From: Fuerstiella sp.
GTDB taxonomy: Bacteria; Planctomycetota; Planctomycetia; Planctomycetales; Planctomycetaceae
Direction of reading: 5' to 3'
Assembly: GCA_022843805.1 (NCBI GenBank)
Contig: JALHMY010000002.1
Location: 1 to 64,000 of the forward strand
Length of the DNA stretch: 64,000 nucleotides
Positions within the stretch are counted from its first letter, which is position 1, and each line of letters opens with the position of its first letter. The translations under genes were made by a program, and so were the position numbers. The notes under the pieces are model-generated. The model did not search any database, was not told the origin of the DNA, and saw only the letters and a program-made list of their open reading frames with translations. Shown here piece after piece: positions 54,870 to 64,000 of the stretch.

Positions 54870-56549
54870 CTATTCGTCGGTAACACAGCCTTCTGACGCT
54901 GACTTCACCAGTCGAACATACTTGTACAAAGTTCCTTTTGTGGCCTTGAACGGCGGGGCCACCCAGGCAGATGCCCTGGCTTTCAACTGATCTGCGGTGA
55001 TGCCGACGTTGATTTCATTGGCTTCCGCGTCAATCGTGATCTGATCACCGTTCTGCAATAGTGCAATTGGACCACCAACCTGCGCTTCCGGTGTGATATG
55101 TCCAACAATGAAGCCATGTGAACCGCCGCTGAAACGGCCGTCTGTCAGCAGCGCCACATCCGTTCCGAGGCCAGCTCCCATAATGGCGGAGGTGGGAGTC
55201 AGCATTTCCGGCATGCCGGGGCCGCCCTTCGGGCCTTCATAACGAATGACAACCACGTCACCCTTTTTGATCTCGCCGTTTTCCAGCCCCTTCAGCATCA
55301 GCTCTTCTGAATCGTAACAGCGAGCCGTACCTGTAAACTTCAGTCCTTCCTTTCCGGTAATTTTAGCAACTGCCCCTTCAGGACTCACATTGCCTCGCAT
55401 GATCCGAATATGGCCGGTTGCCTTGATCGGCTTTTCCACCGGATGAATAATATCCTGTCCGGCAGGAAGGCCTGGCAGATCAGCCAGGTTTTCGGCCATT
55501 GTCTTACCGGTGACCGTCAGACAGCGTCCGTCAATCAGTCCTTTTTCCAGCAGGTATTTCAGCACAGCCGGAGTGCCGCCAACCGTCTGAACATCCTCCA
55601 TCACGTACTTGCCGCTGGGCTTCAGGTCGGCGATATAAGGGATAAGGTCGCTGACCTTCTGAAAGTCGTCGATTGTCAGAGGTACCCCAACCGAATGAGC
55701 CATTGCAATCAAATGCAGCACGGCGTTTGTGGAACCGCCGAGTGCCATGATGATAACCATTGCATTTTCGAAGGCCGCCCGAGTCATAATGTCCGATGGC
55801 TTGATATCCTTTTCCAGCAGGTGACGGATTGCTGCTCCCGCTCGGAAACATTCATCCAGCTTGGCAGGGTCTTCTGCCGGGATGGAAGAACTGTACGGGA
55901 GACTCATTCCGAGTGCTTCGATGCATGAGGCCATGGTGTTGGCGGTGTACATCCCTCCGCATGCTCCTGCACCCGGGCAGCTGCGCCGCACAATTTCCTG
56001 ACGCTGTTCGTCAGTAATTTTCTTTCCGAGATATTCGCCGTAGGACTGAAAAGCCGACACAATGTCAAGCTTTTCGCCTTTAACTCCACAACCTGCCCGG
56101 ATCGTTCCCCCATAAACCATCAGTGACGGGCGGTTCAGTCTGCCCATGGCTATCAGGCAACCGGGCATGTTCTTGTCACAGCCAGGCAGTGAGATATTCG
56201 CGTCATACCATTGAGCCGCCATGACGGTTTCGATGGAATCCGCGATCAGATCGCGGGACTGCAGAGAATAGGACATTCCGTCGGTGCCCATGGAAATCCC
56301 ATCGCTGACACCAATCGTATTGAAACGCATGCCCACCATGCCGGCCGCCTGAACGCCTTCCCGGACTCGAGCCGCCAGATCCAGCAGATGCATATTGCAG
56401 GTATTGCCTTCGTACCAGACGCTGGCGATTCCGACCTGAGGCTTATCCATGTCGGCGCGCGTCATGCCAGTGCCATACAGCATGGCCTGGGAAGCGCCCT
56501 GAGAAGCGGGTTGAGTAATTCGGCTACTGTACTTATTCAGTTGTGGCAT
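54870..56549 (-). CDS. ilvD: Dihydroxy-acid dehydratase (IlvD)
   Basis: 559 residues. It dehydrates 2,3-dihydroxy acids in valine, leucine and isoleucine synthesis, using an Fe-S cluster. The cluster-binding Cys motifs CDKNMPGC near residue 125 and [16 protein letters not shown] near 193, [12 protein letters not shown], and the C-terminal [12 protein letters not shown] and [17 protein letters not shown] blocks are intact. Length matches the family. It is monocistronic; no other ilv gene lies in the window. Confidence 0.97.
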   Translation of the reverse strand: MPQLNKYSSRITQPASQGASQAMLYGTGMTRADMDKPQVGIASVWYEGNTCNMHLLDLAARVREGVQAAGMVGMRFNTIGVSDGISMGTDGMSYSLQSRDLIADSIETVMAAQWYDANISLPGCDKNMPGCLIAMGRLNRPSLMVYGGTIRAGCGVKGEKLDIVSAFQSYGEYLGKKITDEQRQEIVRRSCPGAGACGGMYTANTMASCIEALGMSLPYSSSIPAEDPAKLDECFRAGAAIRHLLEKDIKPSDIMTRAAFENAMVIIMALGGSTNAVLHLIAMAHSVGVPLTIDDFQKVSDLIPYIADLKPSGKYVMEDVQTVGGTPAVLKYLLEKGLIDGRCLTVTGKTMAENLADLPGLPAGQDIIHPVEKPIKATGHIRIMRGNVSPEGAVAKITGKEGLKFTGTARCYDSEELMLKGLENGEIKKGDVVVIRYEGPKGGPGMPEMLTPTSAIMGAGLGTDVALLTDGRFSGGSHGFIVGHITPEAQVGGPIALLQNGDQITIDAEANEINVGITADQLKARASAWVAPPFKATKGTLYKYVRLVKSASEGCVTDE

Positions 56550-57090
56550 GGCCTGATCTGCGATGAGATGACGAGGAACGAAAAAAGGAGAATTCCGCGA
56601 ATTCCCTGGACCAGAAAGAGTGAATAGTAGCAGGCGGTCTGACGTTTCTCGACCGTTTTCGACATCCGACTCCCGCGCTCTCCTGAAATCCTGAACACAC
56701 CCCGAAAAAAGCGGTGATCAGTCCGGATCGCTGGAGTACTTTGCTGTATGACAACACCCATGGGGCGGTTTATTTGGCTTGCGATCTGATTCCGGACTGG
56801 GAATGCCGCGGTGAGCCTTTCCCACAATACAGTGGAGCGTTATATCTACTCGTATTCTTCGCAATTCCAGGCGATCTGCCAGGAACTGTTTTTAAACGTC
56901 GGAAAAAACGGAACTGAATTGCAACGTTTTCCGAAAAGCGTGAAACCGCGATGTTTCATGCTGGTCGTATCACGCTGGTCGTTTTCCGGGATCGCCGTAT
57001 TCCTCCTGGTCGTCTGGCGATCGTGTTTATCCGTCCGCCGGTCTCCGGCAACGAAGTGCTCATTTCCAATACCATTTTTGTGTTTTCCCG
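56550..57090. other. 541-bp divergent intergenic region
   Basis: The gap between ilvD (minus) and rnd (plus). No gene, RNA or leader-peptide attenuator is evident; the short frames do not match families. Both promoters lie here. Confidence 0.4.
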
Positions 57091-58278
57091 ATGCAGTCCT
57101 CAGTTATCACGTTTCAGGAAGATTTCCTTGAGCTTTGCCAGCACATCCGCGAATGTGGTCTGGTTGCGTTTGATACGGAGTTTGTATCAGACGCCGGATA
57201 TCGGTCTGAACTTGGACTGCTGCAGTTTGCGACCCGCGAACGCTGTGTGGCTGTTGACCCGCTTGAAGTGCCAAGCATTGCCACATGGTGGGAGATTATG
57301 GCGGATGAAGATACGACGGTTGTTGTCCATGGCGGACAGGCGGAAATCCGTTTCTGCGTGCAGCTGAGCGGCCGGGCACCAAAAAAACTGGTGGATATTC
57401 AGGTTGCCGAAGGACTTCGCGGCAGAAGTTACCCCCTTTCATACTCCGCCATTGTGGAACGAGTGCTGGGCAAACGAGTCGAAAGCAGTCAAACACGCAC
57501 CGACTGGCTTCGTCGTCCTCTGTCACCGGAACAGATCGAATATGCGCTTGAGGACGTTTCTCATGTTCTGCAGGTCTGGGACACTCAGCGCCGCTGGCTG
57601 GAAAAACATGGGCGACTGAGCTGGGCCGAGGCGGAGTTTGATCGCCTGATCAGGGAAATCCAGAATGAGGAACGCGTTGCTCCATGGGAGCGATTGACGG
57701 GTATTCATAAGTTACCGAGAAGGGATCTGGCTGCTGCTCAGCGTCTCGCTCAATGGCGGGAAGAAGAGGCCGCATTCCGCAACCGGCCGCCTCGACGTAT
57801 CCTCCGTGACGATCTGCTGATCGATCTGGCCAAACGTCGTCCCCGAACTCTGCAGCAGGCCCTCGCGACTCGCGATCTCAACCGCCCGGAATACCGCAAA
57901 CGTATTGAAGACATGCTGGCGGTGATTGAAGAAGTGAATCGGTTGCCTGAAGAGAATCTTCCCCGGCGTATCAAGAGCCGTCGGGAAGAAGCGTCGTCGG
58001 ACGAGCAGGTCATTTCAAAACTGCTGGCCCTCGCGCTCGCCAATCGATGTGCGGAACTGGAGATTGCTCAAAGTCTGGTAGGTACCAACAGGGATTTAAC
58101 CGAACTGGTGCGAGCGATCCGTGGCCGGGAAGAAGATGCAGATACAAAGCTGCTGAGCGGCTGGAGGGGCGAAGTCTGTGGCGAACTGCTGAGAAAGGTT
58201 CTGGAGGGACGCATCAGTTTCCGAGTATCTCCTGATAATGCTTCCACGCCGCTTGTGTTTGAAGAATACCCGGGCTGA
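57091..58278 (+). CDS. rnd: Ribonuclease D (DEDD exonuclease with HRDC domain)
   Basis: 395 residues. The Exo I motif is LVAFDTEFVSDAGYRSELGLLQFA, Exo II VVVHGGQAEIRFC and Exo III YALEDVSHVLQVWD, in the order of 3'-5' exoribonucleases that trim tRNA and other RNAs. A first HRDC-type domain is at about residues 200-280 (LPRRDLAAAQRLAQWREEEA and RRPRTLQQA). The Exo II segment has Glu where Asp is common, which also occurs in RNase D-like proteins. A strong terminator follows at 58327-58355. Confidence 0.92.
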   Translation: MQSSVITFQEDFLELCQHIRECGLVAFDTEFVSDAGYRSELGLLQFATRERCVAVDPLEVPSIATWWEIMADEDTTVVVHGGQAEIRFCVQLSGRAPKKLVDIQVAEGLRGRSYPLSYSAIVERVLGKRVESSQTRTDWLRRPLSPEQIEYALEDVSHVLQVWDTQRRWLEKHGRLSWAEAEFDRLIREIQNEERVAPWERLTGIHKLPRRDLAAAQRLAQWREEEAAFRNRPPRRILRDDLLIDLAKRRPRTLQQALATRDLNRPEYRKRIEDMLAVIEEVNRLPEENLPRRIKSRREEASSDEQVISKLLALALANRCAELEIAQSLVGTNRDLTELVRAIRGREEDADTKLLSGWRGEVCGELLRKVLEGRISFRVSPDNASTPLVFEEYPG

Positions 58279-58326
58279 TTTTCCCGTCCGCTTCCGCTGC
58301 TTCGCGGCAGGCCATCGAAACAAAAA

Positions 58327-58355
58327 AAGCCCGGCTGTTACTGACAGCCGGGCTT
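58327..58355. terminator. Rho-independent terminator between rnd and the coiled-coil gene
   Basis: A perfect 12-bp stem (AAGCCCGGCTGT and ACAGCCGGGCTT) with a 5-base loop. A run of seven A residues precedes it (T-run on the minus strand), making it a strong terminator for the minus-strand coiled-coil gene and, less clearly, for rnd. Confidence 0.85.
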
Positions 58356-58410
58356 CATGTGTTTCATCATTCTGAGGGATCAGTCGGTCAGAACTGATCT
58401 CTGAACTGGC

Positions 58411-59934
58411 CTACTTGCTATACAGGCCGCTCACCGATCCCATAGAAGGAGCGTTGACCTTCTTGCGACTGGAAAATGCTCCGGAAATTGCGGCCGAGCT
58501 TTGACGGGAACCCAGTCCGGCTCCCACTGAAGTGCTTTTAGCACCATTAACCAGTCGACCTGGAAATGGTTCCGTTGGCGACCACGCCAGTCGTTTCTTC
58601 GAATACCCGATGTACTCAAGGAAGCTGGAAAGACTGATGACATAGACGCCGTTCGATTCAGCGGCAGTTCGCATCTTATCAGCGTTCTGCTGAATCTTGC
58701 GGTAAATCGCCTGAAGTTCCGGATTTTCAGACTGAGCTTCCGCACCCGTGTCACCAATCACCAGGAAGCGAGTCTTCTCTGTAATTTTAGTTTTCAGAGC
58801 ATCTGCACCAAGGGGCTGTCCATCTTCATCCACCAATTCTCCCAGGGCATTTGTTCGCACAGCGACCTTTGCCCGAGTTCCCCGCACGATCTGCAGAAAT
58901 TCATCAGTGTCATCCCCTGGATTTCCATCAAAATCCATCAGACCAGCAACTGCAATCTCCAGCTTCTGACCGGACGTAAACAGAGGTGAGTAAATTGGAT
59001 CCTGTGCGGCGATTGGACGATTCTGATCCTGGAAGACAATTCGAGCTTCTGACTGATGAGGTCCCATCAGGGCGACAATCTCGATCCGGCCTTTGACGTC
59101 TTCAGTATTTCTCCGTCCGACTCCGTTGTTGTTCTTCGTGTAGACGGAAAACGTTGTGCCAACCTGCAGTTCATCACGAATGCCTAAATCGACGTAGCAG
59201 GCCAGGCGGTTTTGATCGACAAATGTGATTGCCCCATCCGGTCGGTCAAAGCTCAGGTCTTCCTGTTCAAACAACTTTTGTCGCAGTACGACGATGGCAT
59301 TTCGCTTCTGAGCGATTTCATCATTCAGGTCAGCGATATTTCGTTCTGCCTGAGTTTTGAAAGTATTGTACTGTTCCTGCAGAGTGTTTCGTTCTGCTCG
59401 AAGCTCGTCGATTTCCTTGCGTCTCGCATCAAGCTCCTCGCTGTGCTGAGTTTCCTTCTGTCGCAATGCGGCTTCGGCATCCGACGCAGCCTTTTGATGA
59501 GAAGCGATCGCTGCATCCTTTTTCTGGATGGTTTCCTGAAGCTCTCGAGTCTTATCTTCCAGCTGTTTCTTGCGATCATTCGATGCAAAGTTATGAATGT
59601 CCCGGTCGATGGAGGTCTTGTCGAGCGCCGGGGCCAGAGCCAGATCTGTGGCTGTGCCATTCGCCGCAATCTTCGCAATGTTTGTATTGACAGTGGTCAC
59701 AATATCCGTGACTTCACCGGCAACACCGATTCGGTTCTTTAACGTATCCAGATCCTGAACGGCTTCCCGCAGTTTGCCTGCGCTCTCCGTTGCCTCCGTG
59801 GACTTCGTGTTCAGCTGAGTTGTCAGCTCTGAATTGTGGGTCACGGTTAAATACGTAAACACGCCCAGTACTACTGACAGCAGTACAAAGCATGATAGAG
59901 TAATAACCATTCCCGTGTTGTTCTGAGCAGCCAT
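58411..59934 (-). CDS. Membrane-anchored coiled-coil protein, conserved in planctomycete style
   Basis: 507 residues, no named family recognised. A single N-terminal membrane helix (residues 10-31, ITLSCFVLLSVVLGVFTYLT) is followed by a long coiled coil (about 35-245, rich in Glu, Gln, Arg and Lys). A beta-rich domain follows near 255-330 (GAITFVDQNRLACYVDLGI, VGTTFSVYTKNN, KGRIEIVALMGPHQSEARI), resembling a small SH3/OB-like barrel. Then comes a segment (EKTRFLVIGDTG) similar in outline to a BRCT-like fold, and a Ser/Gly-rich tail. Anchoring in the inner membrane with a periplasmic coiled coil is likely. Role unknown; a spacer or envelope scaffold is possible. Confidence 0.7.
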   Translation of the reverse strand: MAAQNNTGMVITLSCFVLLSVVLGVFTYLTVTHNSELTTQLNTKSTEATESAGKLREAVQDLDTLKNRIGVAGEVTDIVTTVNTNIAKIAANGTATDLALAPALDKTSIDRDIHNFASNDRKKQLEDKTRELQETIQKKDAAIASHQKAASDAEAALRQKETQHSEELDARRKEIDELRAERNTLQEQYNTFKTQAERNIADLNDEIAQKRNAIVVLRQKLFEQEDLSFDRPDGAITFVDQNRLACYVDLGIRDELQVGTTFSVYTKNNNGVGRRNTEDVKGRIEIVALMGPHQSEARIVFQDQNRPIAAQDPIYSPLFTSGQKLEIAVAGLMDFDGNPGDDTDEFLQIVRGTRAKVAVRTNALGELVDEDGQPLGADALKTKITEKTRFLVIGDTGAEAQSENPELQAIYRKIQQNADKMRTAAESNGVYVISLSSFLEYIGYSKKRLAWSPTEPFPGRLVNGAKSTSVGAGLGSRQSSAAISGAFSSRKKVNAPSMGSVSGLYSK

Positions 59935-60851
59935 TCAATGTGCTCCCAATGCTGACCGGCAGCAAGACTTCCGAAAGTGCAGGAATCCAGTATTTTTAAC
60001 GCAACGTCCAGTCCGCTCATCATTCAACGGCTGCAAACTGCTGATTGTCTTCATCAGCTGATTGTCTTCAACAGAGTCAGCACAACCTTGAATCAGAGAG
60101 ACCATCTCTGAAGATTACCGGTGGAACAGGGTGAGTCAAGAATTTCCTGACATTTGCCCGATTCTGTTGTCGATCCGCGAAACAGCTGAAGTTGCGAGTT
60201 CCCTTCAAATATCGCTTTGCAGGTGTCGCAACATCCAATCCGGCAATTCCAGCCGGACACTCTGCGACAGAAACTCATAATGTTTCTCAAGTTGCAATTG
60301 TACCGGTCTGCTGGAATATAAGCAGCTGTTTTCCGCTCGAATACGCATGGTCAAACCGCAGTCCCAATGTCGGCGACCCGCCCTGCGGGCCTTTGCAAAG
60401 GCGAGCGGCAGTTGAAAACATACCAATTACCGCGGCCGATGGGAGGGCGAAGCTCCTGCTGAGCCGAAAAAAACCGCTGGGAGGGCGAAGCTCCTGCTGA
60501 GCCGAAAAAAGCGCCTGGGAGGGCGAAGCTCCCGCTGAGCCGAAAAAATCTCGGCTCGGCGGGAGCCTCGCCCTCCCGGGAAAAATCTCGGCTCGGCGGG
60601 ACACTCGCCCTCCCGGCAAATACAATTTTGCCGCTCGCCTAAACGCTCCGATCGTGATCCAGCGTCCTCTCGTCTGGCTGACTGTCAAATTGGCAGTCCG
60701 GCGGATTTTGCCGATCGGCGGCATCTTTTCAATTCCAGCCACTTTTGCTTCCCCTGCGCCCGCTCACCTCGCCTTGTGACCGGCTTCCAAACCAAAATAC
60801 ACTGGATGGTGGTGCAATCGGAAGTCAGAGACAGGAGCGTATCCACTCGTC
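59935..60851. other. 917-bp intergenic region with MITE-like copy
   Basis: No gene is supported here. The MITE-like element occupies 60400-60639; the remaining sequence (59935-60399 and 60640-60851) shows only short frames without patterns. The promoters of the coiled-coil gene (minus) and of the lipoprotein gene (plus) must lie here. Confidence 0.5.
60400..60639 (-). mobile_element. MITE-like repeat element, copy 2 (inverted)
   Basis: A 240-bp element in opposite orientation to the one at 44435-44742. Both ends carry GGCGAGCGGCA in inverse orientation (60400-60410 and, as GCCGCTCGCC, 60630-60639). Three units reading GGGAGGGCGAAGCTCCTGCT and two in the opposite sense give a large dyad. No duplicated target site is evident. 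The homology to copy 1 covers the ends and the units but the number of units differs, as expected for unit loss or gain. Confidence 0.75.
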
Positions 60852-62684
60852 ATGATCCAGGTGTTGCCAAAACCGGAACAATTTTCATCTGCTGCACGAA
60901 GAGGATTCGTCGTGGTAGTTGTCATTTGCGCCTCGTTAAGCACACTTGCCGGATGTGCCAGTGATACTCGTTTGCTAAACATGACGTCCGATAGATCAGC
61001 TCAGTCCCTTTCCGTGAGATCGTCGGCAACAGCTTCAATCGGTGCTGAAGACCGTTCACCAGTCATTCGACTGCAGGACAGTGGACCGGGAGGTGGGTGG
61101 TCGGGTCTTTCAAATGAACCGCATCTCATTCCCCAGGAAAAACAGCTGAATCCTGGGATGCAACGCGCATCGTATCCAGTTTCCCCCGACGACAATTCCA
61201 GTCAGCTGGGCGGCTATGGGCAACTCACATCATCGCCAGGCGGGATGGCTCGTCCGAACCGGAATTCAGGTGCGAAGATACGGCTGAAGAGGCCCACTGT
61301 TGAATTTTCGGGAGACCGGGATCGCAGTGACCCACTGGTGCTACCCGGACGCAATCAGAACGCCTCTGCGTCTGACAATCGCGGTGCAGTGGATTCGCAC
61401 GCAAAGAAATCGGATGAGGGCCGAAGCGTCAGACCGTTTTCTTCGTCTGAACCGCATGTCGGTTCCGATCCAGATCTCAACATGCACGAATTGATCTCTG
61501 AGACTCACAGCGCCCCCGCCGAGCCCGGGGACGCTGAGAACTCCGGAACGGAGCCGCTAATAACAGAGAGCGCCACGATGATTCCGGCAGCTGAAGAACA
61601 GAATTCCGGAAACGAGGACCCTGTATCTGCGAATGATGAGACGGAAGGAAATGACACTGGCTCGGCGGTGACTAAAGGTGCAGGCGGCGAAGCCGGTTCC
61701 AATGGTCTTCCTGGATCCGGCACGGCCGATCGGGAACCCACCATGCTGGATCGATTGCGCGTGCTGTATACGCCTCGTCGCGAAGAGAACCCGGGTGAAG
61801 CAATTCGTAAACAGTTCCGAAGGCTGCCCAGTCCCTGGGGCCTGCTGCGCGAGAGAGAAGCTGAACCGACGGTGATTCCTGAACAATCGGCAGATGCATC
61901 TCCATTTCCCGGAGTTCAGGGGCCGCCCTCTGAACCTGGCGCCGTGTCGCCGTCTTCAGAGATGTCATCCGGGTTATCTACTGTGATTCAGCAGCTGGAG
62001 CAGACGCTGAATTCATGGCCGAGGGATTCTGAAGGATATCCGACAGATCCGGATGAATGGAGACGTCGACAAACTGATCTGCGACTTCTGTATCTGGTTG
62101 CCGATCGATCCAGTGACGCGGTGAGTGCGATTGAATCGTTACCTCCCGAGGAGCAGGAATTCTGGCAGTCTCTGATGCTGGCAATGACTTATTATCGCAG
62201 TACGCCTCAATCCGGAAGTTCACGTGAAGAACTGATGGCTTCAACCGGCGATCAGCTGAAAGCGGCTGGACGACATGCATCGACATTGTCAGTGCTGTCG
62301 ATCCGTCGAGTGGCGTTCTGCAGTGCCATTAACAGCTTCGGAAATATCGATGGTTTTCCGTCGGCCGATTTTAATCCGGGACAGCCCGTGCTGATCTATG
62401 CGGAAATCGAGAACTTCCGTGCGGAGCGAACGGCTGAAGGCACGTGGCGATCCGACTTTTCAGCGGATCTGCACATCTGTCGCAACGATGAAACAGTGCC
62501 GATCGAATCCATTCGCATCGGTGAAATCATTGATGAGTCGACGACTCCGAGAATGGACTACTTTCAGAGTTACGAACTGACCATTCCTCAACTTGCCAAA
62601 GGCCATTATACAGCCAGAATCAGCCTTCGAGACAAAAACAGTCTGCAACGGGCATCGGCCGCTTTGGAATTCAACATTCGCTGA
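60852..62684 (+). CDS. Large lipoprotein of unknown function
   Basis: 610 residues. The signal peptide (VVVVICASLSTLAGC) has a lipobox with Cys35, so the protein is lipid-anchored at the outer or inner membrane. Residues 60-330 are long, low in complexity and rich in Ser, Gly, Asn, Glu and Pro, probably disordered. A helical domain lies near 380-480 (LSTVIQQLEQTLNSWPRDSEG, RRRQTDLRLLYLV). The C-terminal 110 residues (QPVLIYAEIENFRAE to the end) form a beta-sandwich-like domain, with FQSYELTIPQLAKGHYTARISL at the end. I do not recognise the family; the sequence style is that of planctomycete surface proteins. It is isolated in its transcript. Confidence 0.75.
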   Translation: MIQVLPKPEQFSSAARRGFVVVVVICASLSTLAGCASDTRLLNMTSDRSAQSLSVRSSATASIGAEDRSPVIRLQDSGPGGGWSGLSNEPHLIPQEKQLNPGMQRASYPVSPDDNSSQLGGYGQLTSSPGGMARPNRNSGAKIRLKRPTVEFSGDRDRSDPLVLPGRNQNASASDNRGAVDSHAKKSDEGRSVRPFSSSEPHVGSDPDLNMHELISETHSAPAEPGDAENSGTEPLITESATMIPAAEEQNSGNEDPVSANDETEGNDTGSAVTKGAGGEAGSNGLPGSGTADREPTMLDRLRVLYTPRREENPGEAIRKQFRRLPSPWGLLREREAEPTVIPEQSADASPFPGVQGPPSEPGAVSPSSEMSSGLSTVIQQLEQTLNSWPRDSEGYPTDPDEWRRRQTDLRLLYLVADRSSDAVSAIESLPPEEQEFWQSLMLAMTYYRSTPQSGSSREELMASTGDQLKAAGRHASTLSVLSIRRVAFCSAINSFGNIDGFPSADFNPGQPVLIYAEIENFRAERTAEGTWRSDFSADLHICRNDETVPIESIRIGEIIDESTTPRMDYFQSYELTIPQLAKGHYTARISLRDKNSLQRASAALEFNIR

Positions 62685-62772
62685 TGGCTCATGCCGCTTA
62701 CATGACATGGCCTGAGCTGCGTCCGGAGACGCGACTCAGGCTCGTTTCATCGATATCGTCTGAAAAGCCAGC

Positions 62773-63153
62773 TCACAGTTGCAGCGTGCCGGGTTCGCCG
62801 AAGGTTCGCCATTCCATCTGTGAAGGCTCGGCGACTTTACGGTAGCCAAGGCTTGTAACTACTTCCAGCACCTCACTCCAGGTCGGAAATGGACGACCGC
62901 TCTTGCGTTTGTAATCGTCCATGGCCTTCATGAATTCGATTTCACCGGTTGAGTAATCACGTTCGCAGGTCGTTGGATCAATCTGGCGGCGTCGATCCTG
63001 ACGGCGTCGATCCGCGATTTCGCGGCGATCCTCAATGCTCATCACCGGGTCAGTGGTTGTTTCCTCAGCATCCTTCCGGGGGGCAACCGACGTCTGACGG
63101 CGTTTGATGGAGCGACGATCAGTGACAAGAACATCGGAGTCAAATTCCGACAT
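62773..63153 (-). CDS. Small basic protein, paralogue 1
   Basis: 126 residues from the ATG at 63153, with AAGGG upstream. The N-terminal half is rich in Asp-Arg-Arg repeats ([27 protein letters not shown]) and probably disordered. The C-terminus ([19 protein letters not shown], then [13 protein letters not shown]) is a compact helical module. It is shared with the 87-residue protein at 63507-63770. No known family. The modules resemble small planctomycete proteins of unknown function. Confidence 0.65.
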   Translation of the reverse strand: MSEFDSDVLVTDRRSIKRRQTSVAPRKDAEETTTDPVMSIEDRREIADRRRQDRRRQIDPTTCERDYSTGEIEFMKAMDDYKRKSGRPFPTWSEVLEVVTSLGYRKVAEPSQMEWRTFGEPGTLQL

Positions 63154-63506
63154 GGAGTATACCCTTCTCGCGTTTGAGGGAAAAAAACGGAGCTCTATTT
63201 CGTGACGGGCAGCGGAACAATGCTGCTCAGTCGTGCTTTGAAGTACCATCGATTCAGTAAAGCTGACTCTGGAAGTCTCTGCTGAGCTGCGGGTGCTTCA
63301 ATATTGCACGTGAAATGCGGGTTGAGGAAAATAAGGGGGTTTGAGCGACCTGTTCCATAAAAGAAACATTAGTGGTCGTGGAAGAAAACCGATTAAATCG
63401 ATTGTAGTGGCGGGCCGCACGCCTCCGGTCACAATTTTCCGGAAACTGACTCATGCTTGTGTCGGGAAAAACACGAGGATGCCCGTTTCCAAGGGGAAAC
63501 AGACTG
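63154..63506. other. 353-bp intergenic region
   Basis: The gap between the two small paralogous genes. No gene or RNA is evident; the upstream region of the 62773-63153 gene lies here. Confidence 0.3.
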
Positions 63507-63770
63507 CTATCGATTTTCGACGTTCTGACGAACATAACCGAGCGAAATCATCACATCGAAGAGTTCTTCAAAGGTAATGAATCGGCGTCGATGATGGATC
63601 TTGTAGTCATCCACGGCGTTGGCGAGTTCGGCAACTTCGGGACGGGCTGACCGATTTCCATCACGGAACTGTCGGCGTTCCATCTGGCTGCTTAGTACAC
63701 CTGGTTCACCTCGCCGTCGTTCCTGAAACACTGGCATTGACTCCGTCGCCTCCGCAACTGACTGATTCAT
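63507..63770 (-). CDS. Small basic protein, paralogue 2
   Basis: 87 residues. The C-terminal module ELANAVDDYKIHHRRRFITF then LFDVMISLGYVRQ aligns with the module of the neighbouring 126-residue protein (DDYK, then F-x-T and SLGY), so the two are duplicates. Its N-terminal half is shorter and has fewer DRR repeats (RRRGEPGVLSSQMERRQFRD). Unknown function. The start is the first ATG of the frame. The last 230 bases of the window (63771-64000) hold nothing that I recognise. Confidence 0.6.
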   Translation of the reverse strand: MNQSVAEATESMPVFQERRRGEPGVLSSQMERRQFRDGNRSARPEVAELANAVDDYKIHHRRRFITFEELFDVMISLGYVRQNVENR

Positions 63771-64000
63771 AAATCACTTCTCATTCTGTTTTGAGGATCT
63801 GGTTGCTGATGTGTTTTCCACACGAGCACAGTCTGGCCTGTGAACACATTCAATCCTGAACTGTTGGTTTGGATTACAGATGCCGCAAACAACTTTCGTT
63901 CATGCGGGATGAATTCCGGCTTCACAAAAATAGCCCGACGTCGCCTGAATCGATTTTCCCGCGCGTGATGATTTTTCGGGTATCGCTTTCCCGTATTAAT

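Overview
The window reads as chromosomal DNA of a planctomycete, probably a marine Planctomycetaceae-type bacterium. The indications are two DUF1501 (sulfatase-like, signal-bearing) proteins, an N,N-dimethylformamidase-like secreted protein, a PQQ-propeller protein with a twin-arginine leader, an SMP-30 enzyme with a twin-arginine leader, a Ser/Thr kinase with a zinc ribbon, short dispersed GC-rich hairpin repeats of the planctomycete style, and loosely packed genes on both strands with few long operons. The species assignment is inference; no rRNA or tRNA gene was found to anchor it.

Layout. 0.2-3.4 kb: a ferrous-iron uptake operon on the minus strand (feoA, feoB, Cys-rich FeoB partner) with a Fur-like palindrome upstream. 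3.5-7.9 kb: DUF1501 protein, S41/PDZ protease and CsrA, all minus. 8.5-12.7 kb: a tight plus-strand operon of a ferritin-like/DUF362 fusion, a CrtI-like FAD oxidoreductase and an Asp-nucleophile alpha/beta hydrolase; this is the most interesting uncharacterised unit. 12.9-33.7 kb: mostly housekeeping genes, including an MscK-like channel, trpD, bpt, a DMFase-like protein, a DacZ-like diadenylate cyclase, nrdR, comEC, a kinase fused to a YbjN-like domain, an FKBP, a DUF1444-like protein, pyrD, trpS, a PAS-GAF-REC protein and a secreted protein with a LecA-like domain.

33.7-38.3 kb is a decayed accessory region. It holds hairpin repeats, a two-gene HEPN-type operon, a type ISP restriction gene reduced to its two ends, an IS66-like remnant and a small winged-helix protein. 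38.3-44.4 kb: SMP-30 enzyme, a truncated UPF0173 hydrolase, a PPP-type phosphatase, transketolase and a GH15-like enzyme. 44.4-48.0 kb: a MITE-like element abutting the stop codon of a P-type Ca2+ ATPase, then a frameshifted half-size Ca2+/Na+ exchanger. 48.7-53.2 kb: Fe-alcohol dehydrogenase, PQQ-propeller protein, HemN/HemW-like radical SAM enzyme and a chorismate-lyase-fold protein. 53.3-64 kb: a second DUF1501 protein, ilvD, rnd, a coiled-coil membrane protein, the second (inverted) copy of the MITE-like element, a large lipoprotein and two paralogous small basic proteins.

The genes do not form one large system. Functional groupings that the sequence supports are iron uptake (feoAB plus partner), Ca2+ export (ATPase plus exchanger remnant), the three-gene diiron/FAD/hydrolase operon, and the small HEPN pair.
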